NCBI GenBank assembly: GCA_027972325.1
Contig: JAPMOS010000305.1
Location: forward strand, 1-31,306
Length of the DNA: 31,306 nucleotides
DNA from: Paratrimastix pyriformis
Lineage: Eukaryota; Preaxostyla; Paratrimastigidae
Direction of reading: 5' to 3'
Shown: one piece after another, positions 1 to 9,000 of the stretch
Layout: each line of letters begins with the position of its first letter
How positions within the stretch are numbered: position 1 is the stretch's first letter
The notes under the pieces: model-generated
The model's database searches: none
The model's input: the letters and a program-made list of their open reading frames with translations, nothing else
What the model was told of the DNA's origin: nothing
Translations under genes and position numbers: made by a program

Positions 1-1075
1 CCCGTTGATCGATGAAGGTATTTCATGACCGATGAAGCGCTTGCCACGAAGATGCCCAAGGATGACGCGGAGTTGATTGCGTTCTGGACAAGACTTTAGC
101 CAACCAACGCACTTGAGAAACAAATGCCCTTGACGCAGCCGCATTCACCCCGTCGCTCATCGTGCTCCTCGTGAACAGTTCCCACGACACATGGGTCTCT
201 TCAAGAAGCTTGTCATAGAGCTTGAAATCCCCGTGTCCAAGCGCCCCAAGTTCTTCTTGAAATCGCTCACCGCGTCCCCACACCTTCACGCTCGCCTCAC
301 GCTCAGCTGACCAGATGGATCCATCCGTTGACGACCTCTTGAAAGGCCTCGAGATTCTGAACTCCTCGATGGACCAGCCGCCACTGTTCAGCGCTCCCCC
401 TCTCCACCTGACAGCCTCCACAACCCTGGCCCCAGTGCTCCCCACCCCGCCGCGACCGCCATCACCACCATGCCCAGTCCACAGCAGCTGCCCCCGGAAG
501 TTCATGCCAAGTGCCTCCGCGATCGCACCTGCTTCCTGTGCAAGATGCCTGGCCACCATCGGAAGGACTGTCCGATGGGTGACCTCAGCAAGCGCATTCC
601 CCGCCCGGTCGACCGGTATGACCCCAGCCCGGCCGCCAAACCCCTCGTTGCCTCAGCCGCGGAGCTCCTCCCTCAGGAGGGGGAGGTCCATGAAGCGTTC
701 GAACCGGACCCCCGCCCGCACTTCAACTGCAAGATCGGTGATGAAGATGTTCGCGTCATTGCCGATACCGGTGCCAACTGTACGACCACGAACGTTTCCA
801 CCTTGCCCGTCTTCATGCCCACCTCTATCAGACTGACTTCAAGCCCAGTCATTGTTCTTGCGGATGGCAGGAAGTCGCTGCCTCCGCGTGGTCTCGCATT
901 GATATTCCGCTCCCGCCCACCCGCACTGGACAGTCATTCTCTGTGTGCCCCGTCCGTGTCTATGGGTTCCCAGACGCCCCTCTGGACATCACCCTGGGCA
1001 TGGATGTCTTGAAGGTCTACATCATCGACCCCCAGCTCAAGCAGCCCCTGTTGCCCAGGCCCTCCCCTGGTTAAG
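1..1075 (+). mobile_element. LTR-type retroelement remnant, gag end plus protease
   Basis: Fossil of an LTR-type retroelement. The recognisable parts are a CCHC zinc knuckle followed closely by a retropepsin-type protease motif, which is the usual gag-to-protease order. Reverse transcriptase, integrase and terminal repeats are not visible here. The left end runs off the window, and the right end is lost in T-rich sequence around 1075-1110. Nothing else recognisable lies in 1-314. The superfamily (Ty3/gypsy-like or other) cannot be told from this piece. It looks broken. Confidence 0.65.
470..1012 (+). pseudogene. gag C-terminus with zinc knuckle, then aspartic protease
   Basis: The 180-residue reading frame contains a C-x2-C-x4-H-x4-C knuckle (CFLCKMPGHHRKDC, about residues 22-35), which in gag proteins binds nucleic acid. 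About 60 residues later comes an aspartic-protease signature (IADTGAN, about residues 96-102), whose Asp would be catalytic after dimerisation. The stretch between is proline-rich. Motif order and spacing are those of a retroelement gag-protease junction, which is the main reason for the call. No other retroelement domain follows before a different element starts near 1177. Treated as a fossil fragment. Confidence 0.65.
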
Positions 1076-1237
1076 TCGTTTTTTTTTCCAAGTTTTTTTG
1101 TTTCAATCAGAGTCAGTGATGTGGTTTAGCCTGTGTTCCCCAAGAGATTCCCGCCTGGCTCTCTCTCAGTCCAGTTCCTCCCGGCTTAGTACAACATTAC
1201 ACGTTCCCTTTGCTCCGCGTTCCGCCCGTTTCTGGCC

Positions 1238-2330
1238 ATGGAGATCGCAACTGAGCATGACGAGCTCAGTAAGGACGATTCCAACTTTATTATGGATCAC
1301 GCCGAGATCCTTAGTCGTGACGACCCTATGGTAGAGTATCTTCAAGATGAGTTGGGTCGGCATCTGTGGTCCCCCTCTTCAGCTCCATTGGACAAGCTCT
1401 CTCCTTGGATGCGTTTGGAGCTTATGAAGCTCTTCAGTTCATTGGTCGTCAATGAGCACCGGGCCCCACGCTATGAGATCATCGAACGCACGGTGCACAT
1501 GCTGCTGGAGGACAATCCGAAGAAGCAGCCTGAAGCGATCAGCCAGTTTATTTTCCAACTTCTTGGGATTTATTGTTCCAGCAATCGAATGTGCGAACTT
1601 TCGACTGCCACGTGCCACAAGAATCATCGCGCGGCTCGTCTGTGGACAAACACCGCACACCGCCAGAACGAGTCCTCCTATCTGTTGGGGAGACTACGTA
1701 CCGTGGTCCAAAGCAACTTGGAGGTGGAGGTGGAACTCGCCACCCGATCATCGATGGCGATCGTCCAGCGGGGAAGAAGGAGAGAGCCCGTTCCCCTTCT
1801 TCCAGCAATCCGTTTGCCTCTTCCGCTGTCCCAAGAGCACCTCTCACCTTGGCGAATCCATTTGCCAAGCCGGCACCTGTTCCGGCTCCGACTGCGCTCA
1901 TGCTCCGGCAACAGCAACAGCACCTGCACCTGCACCTGCACCTGCACCTGCACCTGCCCCTGCAACTGCACCTGCACATGCCCCTGCCCCTGCCCCTACC
2001 CATGCCCCTGCCCCTGTTCTGGTTCCTGTTGCTGCCGCTGTTGCCCCGGTTGTTGTCCCTGTTGCTGCTGGTGTGTCTCCATTGTCTGCTGTGCCTGCTG
2101 CGCCCGCTCGTGCTACCTCGACGCCCGACCATGCCGCTTATGCCGTGCCTCCGAAGATCAGCCACTCCGACCTCTCGCCTGTTGCCAACCGTGGGCATTT
2201 GGGAAGGGAGCTACGAGAATGGGGATGGTGGATCAGGGGCCCAGTACGCCTGTCCTACCGAGGTGGTAGGTCATGGTGGATGGGTTCCGCCGCCCCACAG
2301 GCTGGGTTCGGGAATATTTTCGTTCTAACT
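1238..2330 (+). pseudogene. retroposon ORF protein, Ala-Pro rich, function unknown
   Basis: Starts at the ATG of MEIATEHDELSKDD, the same start as the copy read from 24820 on the minus strand. The first ~105 residues are acidic and helical-looking (DELGRHLW, PWMRLELMKLF, EIIERTVHMLL) and are well conserved between copies. They are followed by a glycine/proline-rich linker, a stretch of Ala-Pro dipeptides encoded by a CACCTG repeat, and a hydrophobic, low-complexity C-terminus. The frame is not continuous in this copy. I recognise no enzymatic domain. The acidic N-terminal part could be a nucleic-acid-packaging or ORF1-like domain, but that is inference. The overlapping long frames here arise from the hexamer repeat. 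Confidence 0.5.
1921..1956 (+). repeat. CACCTG hexamer repeat, 6 perfect units
   Basis: Six perfect CACCTG units followed by degenerate ones to about 2020. They encode alternating Ala-Pro in the retroposon frame. The equivalent tract in copy 2b has about 15 perfect units, so the tract length varies between copies. Confidence 0.9.
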
Positions 2331-2561
2331 GTCATCGTCTTTTGCATCCTTCGCCCCGCCCTTTTTCGTTCTTCTTGTCCCGTGTCTCAGTGTTGGATCC
2401 CTTTGTCCCCCGTTCTTTCTTTTGATGTTCCTTTTGATTGCTGTCAAGTGTTTGAACGATTCTGTTTCCCGGCGATATTCCAGTCTCTCTCCTTCCCACC
2501 ATGCCGTCTGTACGCCTACCCTGAAGGGGTGAAGGTCGGCATATTACCCGCCGGTTTTGGG

Positions 2562-2636
2562 TCGATACTTCCCAAAACTACAGTTATACTCTAGGGAACA
2601 CTCCCGTGTTCCTCGGAGTAGAGAGTATCTCTACTC
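2562..2636. other. cluster of three perfect inverted repeats
   Basis: Three hairpins lie end to end: GTTTTGGG / CCCAAAAC around a 9-nt loop (about 2562-2586), GGAACAC-TCCC-GTGTTCC (2595-2612), and GAGTAGAGA-GTA-TCTCTACTC (2616-2636). The first loop contains GATACTTCCC, the reverse complement of the GGGAAGTATC that ends the LINEs in this window. This may be the scarred junction between copy 2a and another element's 3' end on the minus strand. No gene is visible here. Confidence 0.6.
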
Positions 2637-2639
2637 TTT

Positions 2640-3302
2640 GATGTAAGCGTTGCGATTATCATCCCCCTCGCGCAATGAAAGAAAAGAAAAAGAACGGAGT
2701 ACCGGCACAGATAGAGATGCCAACCCCGGTTCGCGATCGTTTTTCCCTCTGGCGAAACGCTTGTTTTCTCCCGTCCGAATGTCGAACTTTCCCATCTCTG
2801 GGTCTGTTCGCTTCGCACTGTTCCCACTGCACCTTTTGCATTGGGACGGATTTGGAGCGCGTTCGCCTCATTCATTACATCGCCCCCCTTTTCTGGTCTT
2901 TCTGCGCAGTTCTTCTGAACGTGCTGCGACTGCTCTTGGGGCTCTGAGGCTTTGCCTCTTTCGGTCCTGACGTCTGTGTCGACGTTGGCGACGGTCATTA
3001 TTGCATTTCTTTTCAGTACTCCTGGTCCGGTTGCGGCTGTGCCAGTCTCGGCAAGGCCTTTACCGTTGCCGTTGCCTGCGGAGTCAACTCCGGTGCCGAG
3101 GTCGGTGTTCGGTATTGTCACCGCTCATTCATCTCATTGCCACAGGAGTCTTTCTGTGGCGGGCCCGAGTTCTACGCCGTCAAGTGCCGGCCAGGACCTA
3201 GTGTTTGTGGCTAATTGTTTTGGCTCTTTTGCTCAAAGAAGTTTTGGCATCTGGTGATCACCAGTCGTACGTGTTACGGAATCGCCACTCCCGTCTCCGG
3301 GT
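2640..3302. other. no gene recognised
   Basis: About 660 bases with short overlapping open frames on both strands but no recognisable domain or conserved motif. It may be the 5' leader of the gag-like element that follows, since T-rich, CT-rich sequence gives way to GC-rich coding-like sequence near 3300. This is inference. Confidence 0.4.
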
Positions 3303-4754
3303 GTGACCGATCCGGGCAATCTCCATTTTGTTTTGCGGCCCATTGGGTCCGGGGCTCAGGCGGTGACGCCCGCCCTCGAGTTCCTTCGCCGAGGACGCCG
3401 CCTCTTCCGCGGTCCTCTTCGCCGCCCGCGCGATCTCTTTCGCCGCTGCGCTGTGCTGGGCGTCCGCGCACGGAGCTGGGCAGGGCGATGCTCGCTCCGC
3501 CGGCCTCTGCCCGTGGCCGTTCCCCCGGCGTCTCTTCGCCGTTGGGGCAGCCGTCTTCTGACCGGCGGGTGCCAGCCTCTCCGGCCTCGTGCCCCACCCC
3601 TCATTCGGCCCCGCCGATCCATTCGCATCCGGCCGCTCCGTTGCCGTCGCTTCCCAAGCAGCAGGCGACACCGCGGCGGTGTTTGACCAGCGTTCCGCGG
3701 CCCGTGAGGGGGGCCTCTGTACGGCCGGTGGCCCAGTCGGAACCTCGGCCGGCGCCTCCGCGCCCGGCTCCGATCCCATCTCGGTCGGAATCCTTACCTC
3801 GTGACCCGGTCCACCCTCGGGCCGGTTCCCTCCTGACCCGACCATCGCCCGGTCGGCGTCCGTGCCCCGCGACGCCACCCCTTCGGGGCCGGCGTCCGGG
3901 CGTCCCGACCCGCTCCACTCTCGAGCGGCGTCGCCCCGTGACCAGTCCCCGTCCCGGCCGTCGTCCCATCTGGCCCGGCGTCGGGGGTCCCCTCAGCCAC
4001 TTCCGTCCCGTCGTCGGCGGTCGCCCAGTCGGGGGTCGGGCTCTCGCTCGGGGGCTTCGGGGTCTCCCTCGCGATCGTCACGCTCGTCGCGCACGGAGCG
4101 GTCCTCGCGCTCGTCGCGCTCGGGTTCGGCGGGCCGCTCTCGGGCTTCGTCTCGCCTGTCGCGTTCGGGGTCGTCGTCGGCCTCGCCGAGCCGGCGCCCT
4201 CCGGCTTCTCCGCGGGCGGCCGTCCGGGACGGCCCTCTGGCTGCCGCTCCGGATGAGCTGCAGAGACTGAGGGAGCAGAACCAGTCGCTGATGACGCGTA
4301 TGGCGGCTCTGGAGGCGCGTTCAGCGGCTGGCCCAGCAGAGGACATCCCTGCCCCGAAGGAGCCCTTTGCGAAGCTCCTCCGAAGGGAGAGAGTCCTGGA
4401 GGAGCGGCTAAAGCTCCAGGCCGCGGGCCCCTCGCGGCCTTGGTCGACTACAGCGAATTTGGCCTGGACGTGGCCTTTGATGAGGCCGTATACCCGCCGG
4501 ACTATATCGCTGCGGTCCGTGCGGCGGTTGGGCCGGTCCGGGTTCCCAACTTGCATGCGGACGTACCTCCCGCGATCATGGAGGAGCGTCAACGCACGTC
4601 CCTGACCCGCCTTCTTTCGGCCCCGCGGCCATTGGGGTTCCCGTCTGGAGCCCCGATCCTACCGCCCTCCGGTGAACTACTTCTTGGACTCGGTCGGCAA
4701 GAGCCGACGCGAGCGTCTCGAAGCCGGGGCTAAGAGACTCCAGAACCATATCGG
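3303..4754 (+). pseudogene. gag-like retroelement remnant, Ser/Arg-rich with coiled coil
   Basis: Coding-like GC-rich sequence. From 3862 it reads as a long Pro/Ser/Arg-rich region full of RS and SR dipeptides, then a heptad-patterned segment (LQRLREQNQSLMTRMAALEA, about 4258-4317), then a compact acidic/aromatic segment with a YPPDYIAAVRAAVG motif. A basic, Ser-rich head, a short coiled coil and a compact C-terminal domain are compatible with a retroelement gag (LTR or DIRS-like). No zinc knuckle or polymerase is present, so the family is unassigned. It ends abruptly at 4754, where the GT-repeat tail of a minus-strand LINE begins. Treated as a broken fossil. Confidence 0.45.
4744..4754 (+). 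repeat. predicted target-site duplication of LINE A/D, left copy
   Basis: AACCATATCGG directly abuts the (GT)9 tail of the minus-strand LINE. Every other retrotransposon here has an 11-bp duplication next to its tail, so these 11 bases are the predicted duplication. The partner would flank the 5' end of copy D beyond 31306 and cannot be seen. Confidence 0.45.
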
Positions 4755-4779
4755 GTGTGTGTGTGTGTGTGTGATACTT

Positions 4780-4817
4780 CCCGGCTTACGCCGAGTCCGT
4801 TATCGGGCCGAAGCCCG
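4780..4817 (-). other. LINE 3'-terminal hairpin pair (copy A)
   Basis: Read on the minus strand: CGGGC-TTCG-GCCCG (4817-4804), then CTCGGC-GTAA-GCCGGG (4795-4780), then AAGTATC and the CA tail. The first has a TTCG tetraloop and the second a GNRA tetraloop. Compared with copies B and C (CCCGGC-GAAA-GCTGGG), the second stem has changed while staying paired. Confidence 0.8.
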
Positions 4818-4889
4818 CGGGTAACATAGACCTCCCGGTCCGCCCTCCCCGCGAGACAAGCTCGCAAGAAGGAACGCCCCAAGTGGTCC

Positions 4890-4938
4890 ATGGGTCGGCT
4901 CGCGCCCACAAGGGGCGGTCACCGCCGACACTCGGACT
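4890..4938 (-). other. long hairpin just after the LINE stop codon (copy A)
   Basis: Immediately 3' of the ORF2 stop the minus strand folds as GTCGGC...GCCGAC enclosing an inner C/G-rich stem (CGCCC / GGGCG). Copies B and C have the same outer stem, but their inner stem is CCGTCC / GGACGG. The inner bases changed on both sides, which is covariation supporting a real RNA structure. Confidence 0.7.
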
Positions 4939-5450
4939 ACGTCCCTTCGTCCATCCCTTCCTCGTTCTTCTCGTTCTTCTTCCGTTGCTTGATCGCTACA
5001 AGCATAGTTCTCCGCAGTCCACCCAGTTCACTCCCAATCTCCTTCTGGGTCTCTTCATCCACAATCCCCAGCTCTGCTGCCAGTCTGCAGTCATTCGCGT
5101 AGATTTCCCTAAGCCCGCACCGTCTTCGCAGTCTCCCAGCAACTTTCTTCACCACACCTTCTGAAATCCCCCTCCAGTTATAGAGCACTTCGCCCTCCTT
5201 CGGACGCCCCTCATAGTCAGCCTCCACTCTTCGCGCTCCCGCCTCCTTTCGCAACATGTTCTCCAATGCCCACAAGGGGGCTGGGTCCATCGGGAATCTC
5301 TCTCGGGCCCGCTGGTTCTCGAAGAGCAGAATGCCCACGTCAAACGGGGCCTTCCCCGCACCTTTCTCCCCCGTCCGCCAGAAGCTCGGCAGCCAGAAGC
5401 TGAAGCCCCCTTCCTCAATGATAAACAGCTCCTTCAGTTGCATGTCCCCC
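4937..5450 (-). pseudogene. LINE ORF2 C-terminal fragment (copy A)
   Basis: About 170 residues of uninterrupted frame equal the last part of LINE ORF2: LKELFIIEEGG, FWLPSFWRTGEKGAGKAPFD, FENQRARERFPMDPAP and a highly charged tail ending KNEEGMDEGT before the stop. Although this is the oldest-looking copy, the frame is intact here and substitutions are mostly conservative (SELGGLRRTMLVAIKQRK against SEIGALRKTMLLAIMQRK). This suggests the domain was under selection. It is the distal part of the methyltransferase-like region described for copy C. The reading frame continues 5' into copy D at 25393 on the same strand. Confidence 0.8.
5440..5450 (+). repeat. target-site duplication of LINE C, left copy
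   Basis: GCATGTCCCCC, repeated at 25393-25403 right after the AC tail of copy C. Both copies lie inside ORF2 of the minus-strand LINE A/D, so this marks the insertion point of copy C. Confidence 0.8.
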
Positions 5451-5924
5451 TCCCCCGCGTTATAATCTCTGTTGCAAGCTTTAAATCTGCGCATTTGGTC
5501 CGTCCTAGTTCCGCTTATGTTTGCGTTGCGTGTATGGGCTTACAGACAAGAAGTCTGCGCCTTGGGATCTGAACAAGCAGTTCGGAGACCTGCACCGCAA
5601 ACGATCGAGCAGATCGTGCGGAATGCTCTCAGGACGAACCTGGGAAATAATGAATTGGAAATGCTGATCTATTGTTTTATTATTGGTAGGAGAATGACAG
5701 CTATCAGTCGAGTCTTGGCAAGAATGCTTTATTCTGAGAGAGCTCATCGAGGCAAGGGATGGAACAGGGGAATGCGGGAAAGTAGGAGGGAACAAGGGAA
5801 TGGGAATGAACTATTTTCGTCGTGTTGGACGTATTTTGGTGCCGTAGTGAAGGGGATGCAATCGATGATCTGCGGCCTGGCAACGATCCTCACTTTGTTG
5901 TTCTTCTGTGGTGCGGTAGGTGCT
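5451..5924 (+). other. putative 5' UTR of LINE copy C
   Basis: 474 bases less GC-rich than the rest of the element. A frame is open through most of it, but its composition is unlike the later coding parts. I see no promoter motif that I would defend. Confidence 0.4.
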
Positions 5925-6087
5925 ATGTCAACTTCGGTGCTGGACTCCCCTGCTCCTGGCCAAGCGTTGGCCCCTGCCCCTGGTTCGGCCGATCCAGTTG
6001 CTGCGGTGGCTCCTTGGTGGGGCAGCGGAGGAGGCTGTCCGTCCGGACGGGTCTCCAACGGTTTCGGTGGATGGCGCTGTGGACGAG
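5925..6087 (+). pseudogene. LINE ORF1 start (copy C), split by copy B
   Basis: The ATG at 5925 opens a Pro/Ala-rich N-terminus (MSTSVLDSPAPGQALAPAPG). After a one-base frame change near 6025 it reads AEEAVRPDGSPTVSVDGAVD up to the copy B insertion. Past copy B, at 10729, it continues in the same sense as DEAEPVRRGKGLFGPVV. The match across the guest, together with the duplication CTGTGGACGAG, shows that the ORF was one unit before copy B inserted. Role unknown; LINE ORF1 products usually bind RNA. Confidence 0.55.
6077..6087 (+). repeat. target-site duplication of LINE B, left copy
   Basis: CTGTGGACGAG, repeated exactly at 10729-10739 directly after the CA tail of copy B. Confidence 0.85.
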
Positions 6088-6099
6088 CGAGCCCCACCG

Positions 6100-9000
6100 C
6101 ATGAGGAAGCTGCGGCGGAGGGCGGTGGAGGAGAGGGACTCGGAAAGGAGGAGGGAGATGCAGCGCCAATTGGCAAAGATGAGAAGCATGCACTACAAGA
6201 AGCGGGACAGGGCGTTGGAGGGAAAACGCAAACGGATATATAAGGGCATAATGACTGACGGGGTGGCGCCCGTCACGGCGTATGCCACCAAGAACGGTGA
6301 AGGCAAGGTGGATAAGGTGGTGACAGATCCAGAATTGGTGAAGAGGGGATGGAGGGAATTCATGGCGGACCTGGCAAGGAGAGTGATGCCGATGGGCGGA
6401 ATGAAGCAGGCACCGGTGGGAAGGTCTCAGGAGGAGAGGGTCATCATGGCCCCCTTACCATGCATGACGTTGAAACGATCCTGGGAGCACTCCCAGATGG
6501 CAAGGCAGCGGGCCCGGACGGGGTGACGGCGGAGATGATTCACGCCTGTCAGGATGAGATCAAGGAGTGGATGAGAAGGAGATATAATGAGATGCTGGAA
6601 AGAGTGAGGCAGGAGCTCAAGATTAGCTCGGTGTTTATGGCCACGAAATCGCAGACGGAGCACCCGGGGACCCGGCAGGAAGGAGACCGATCACTTTGAT
6701 CCAAGTTTTTCTGAAGGGGCTGCAGGTGGTGGTGGCGTCGCGGTTTCAAGACTGGTGCGTAGAGAAGCAAGTGTTTGGGGCGGAGCAGTTTGGATTCTTG
6801 AGGGTCGGAGGATTGAGACCCCAATCGCAGAGATTATGGGAGTGCTCACTGACTCGAAAATTATGGGAGGTCGAGAGTTCCATATGTGCTCATTGGACAT
6901 AAAAAGCATACGACACGGTGGACATGGACGCACTGAGGAGGGGGTTGAGACGGATGGGGTTGAGGAGGCATTCATCAGGTACGTAGATAGTCTGTACGAG
7001 GGAAGGAAGGCGAGAGTGATCACAGGGTACGGACTGACAGAGAGCTACGACATAGAAAGGGTATCAGCCAGGGGACCCGCTGTGTCTGCTCTTTATCTCA
7101 TTCATGGAGGAAGTGCTGGCAGAGGTGCGAAAGCAGGAAGGTGGGTATATCCTGGATAGTGGGAGGAAGGTGAAAGTCCTTGCCTTTGCTGACGATGTTA
7201 TGCTGGTCACTCGAACCAAGGAGCAGATGGTCCGGTTGGTCAACACAGTGAGACGGAAGGTGGAGGAGGCGGGCATGCAGCTGTCGTGGACCAAGTGTGA
7301 CTACCTGTGTGGGGGTGAAGAGCAAGACGGACCTGGACCTGGGTGAGGGTCGAGTCATCAAGGTCCAGCAGAAGGGTGGGGCCATCCGATACCTGGGGAT
7401 TTGGATAGACGAGGAGATGAACATGAAGATCAATACGGAGAAGGTCATCCAGAAAATGTGCGGGAGGCTGCACAGGCTGATGGACAAGAAGGTCCCCGAG
7501 GTTGATGGTGCAGATGATCAACGAGTGCGTGTCGACGTGCCTCCAGTACACGGCCAGACAGTGCCCCATGCCAAAGAAGGACTTGGAGATCCTACAAAGA
7601 TATGCGAGGGTCTTTAGGGAGATTGGTGGCTGTCTGGGGAAGTGCGATCCGGCGGAGGTGCTTTCTTCCCGGAGGATGAAGGGGCATGGGCCTGAAGGAC
7701 CCGGTGGATGTGCATGATATGATGGTGCTGACACAGTTGTTGGGAGAGTGGCGGATGAGCAAGGATGTGGGTGATGCTCCGTGAGGAGATTGCACTTCGA
7801 AGTTGTGGACCACAAGTGAACCCCTGCTGGATGACCCGGGTAAGGCTCCACGGAAAGGAGAAGATGCCTGGCATCCTCTCGGGGATGCTGCAGGTCATGT
7901 CCAGGAATGATCTGGCCATTCTCAGGGAGGGCGAGGAGCTGAAAGAGGAGCAGGGGTCTGGGATGCCAACAACACTGGAGAATTGGCAAGCCCGCACAGG
8001 ATCACCAAGCAACACAGACAAACACTGATGAGGAGGGGGATCAGGAGCGTGGCAGACCTGATAGTGGGGTAGGTTCCAGTGGAAGGGCAGGAAGCCACAG
8101 TATGTCAAAGCCATCATGGAGCGGGTCTGCGTCTGGGGAACAGAGTGGAGACGGAGTACGTGAAGCTGGCGAGGCGGATTAGAGAGGAAGAGGCGGCGGA
8201 GAAGGAAAGAGAAAGCAAGGATGGAGAGAGCGAGGGAGGGAGCCAGAGGGCATTGAAGCAGAGGAATGGCGAGGACAAGGTCAATGGAGCCGGCTGCAAG
8301 ACTGGAGAAGCAAAGAAGGGAAGAAGCAGACCAAGTTGGCTTTGGGGCAGAGTGGAAGCTCGGTGGTGGTGCCGGCGACGTGTCGGAGAAAGACGCAGGG
8401 CGACAGGGAGGTAAAAAGAGAAGGTAGGGGCGGGACGACGAATGCAACAAGGGGGCGCCTGAAGCAGGAGGGAAACAAAGATGGCGGCATGAGGAGCAGA
8501 ATGGAGGCGCTGAGCGGAATGCGACGAGGTGGAAGTGCGGGTGAGGAGCCCGAACTCAAGTGGCGGACATTCTATACGGACGGTAGTGCATCCAGGAAGA
8601 AGAAGGACCGGCGAGCGGCACTGGCGGTGGTGGAGCGGCTGCCCAACGGGGTGCTGTGGTGCGGGTTGGAAGAATTGCACGGGCAGGGGGCAAACAAACA
8701 ATGAGGCAGAGCTTGAGGCCATCCTGGAGGCCATCAGGGTGGGACAGGATAAACGTGGAGGTGCACGGACAGCAAGGTGGCAAAGGGATGGGTGGAAGGG
8801 CTGATGAGGAGAGACTGGACGCCGACCGACCTAATCGAGTCGAAGGCTGAGGGTCTTCGGAGGCCAACGAATCTTGGAGGAACATAGGGCGAGGTCAGGC
8901 TGGTTTGGGTAAAGGGGCACCAGGGAGACAGGGGCATCGCTGGATGCGGGGAATAGGTTGGCGGACAAGATTGCAGGCCAGAGTATAAAACTGGAGAGCA

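Larger units (their letters stand above)
1177..2567 (+). mobile_element. one-ORF retroposon, copy 2a
   Basis: Related over most of its length to the minus-strand copy at 19420-24883. Both have a 5' region just ahead of CACGTTCCCTTTGCTCCGCG, the same start of an ORF, an Ala-Pro-coding hexamer repeat and a 3' region ending ATRTTACCCGCCGGTTT. After that point the two copies differ, so the 3' boundary of 2a is approximate. I find no flanking duplication for this copy. It encodes one protein and no reverse transcriptase, so it must be non-autonomous if it moved by retroposition. It keeps the uninterrupted version of the site that is split by a DNA transposon in the other copy, at 1498-1501 (CA|TG). 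Confidence 0.65.
4755..5450 (-). mobile_element. LINE copy A/D, detached 3' end
   Basis: The 3' end of a LINE in minus orientation: (GT)9 at 4755-4772 is the reverse of the (CA)n tail seen in copies B and C, followed inward by the same 3' UTR hairpins and the last part of ORF2. It starts exactly where copy D (25393 onward, same orientation) stops, and both break points carry GCATGTCCCCC. I infer that A and D are two halves of one element, split by the insertion of copy C and its guests. It is diverged from B and C by scattered substitutions and is therefore older. Confidence 0.85.
5451..6087 (+). mobile_element. LINE copy C, segment 1 (5' UTR and start of ORF1)
   Basis: First part of the nested plus-strand LINE. 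The left boundary is set by the GCATGTCCCCC duplication and the right one by the duplication created by copy B. About 475 bases precede the likely ORF1 start at 5925. No other copy of this 5' region is in the window, so I cannot say whether it is the true 5' end. With segments 2 and 3 the element is about 9.8 kb, long for a LINE. Confidence 0.75.

Noticed and set aside
23-559. Minus-strand frame opposite the gag remnant
   Set aside because: It overlaps the zinc-knuckle coding sequence in antisense and has no recognisable motif.
1452-2594. 380-codon Ala-Pro frame as a separate gene
   Set aside because: It is another frame of the hexamer repeat in copy 2a. Only the frame starting at MEIATEHDEL is conserved at the start in both copies.
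4755-4772. LINE family targeting AC/GT microsatellites
   Set aside because: The AC repeat sits on the inner side of the target duplications, and the target sequences (GCATGTCCCCC, CTGTGGACGAG) are not AC-rich. The repeat is therefore the element's own tail.
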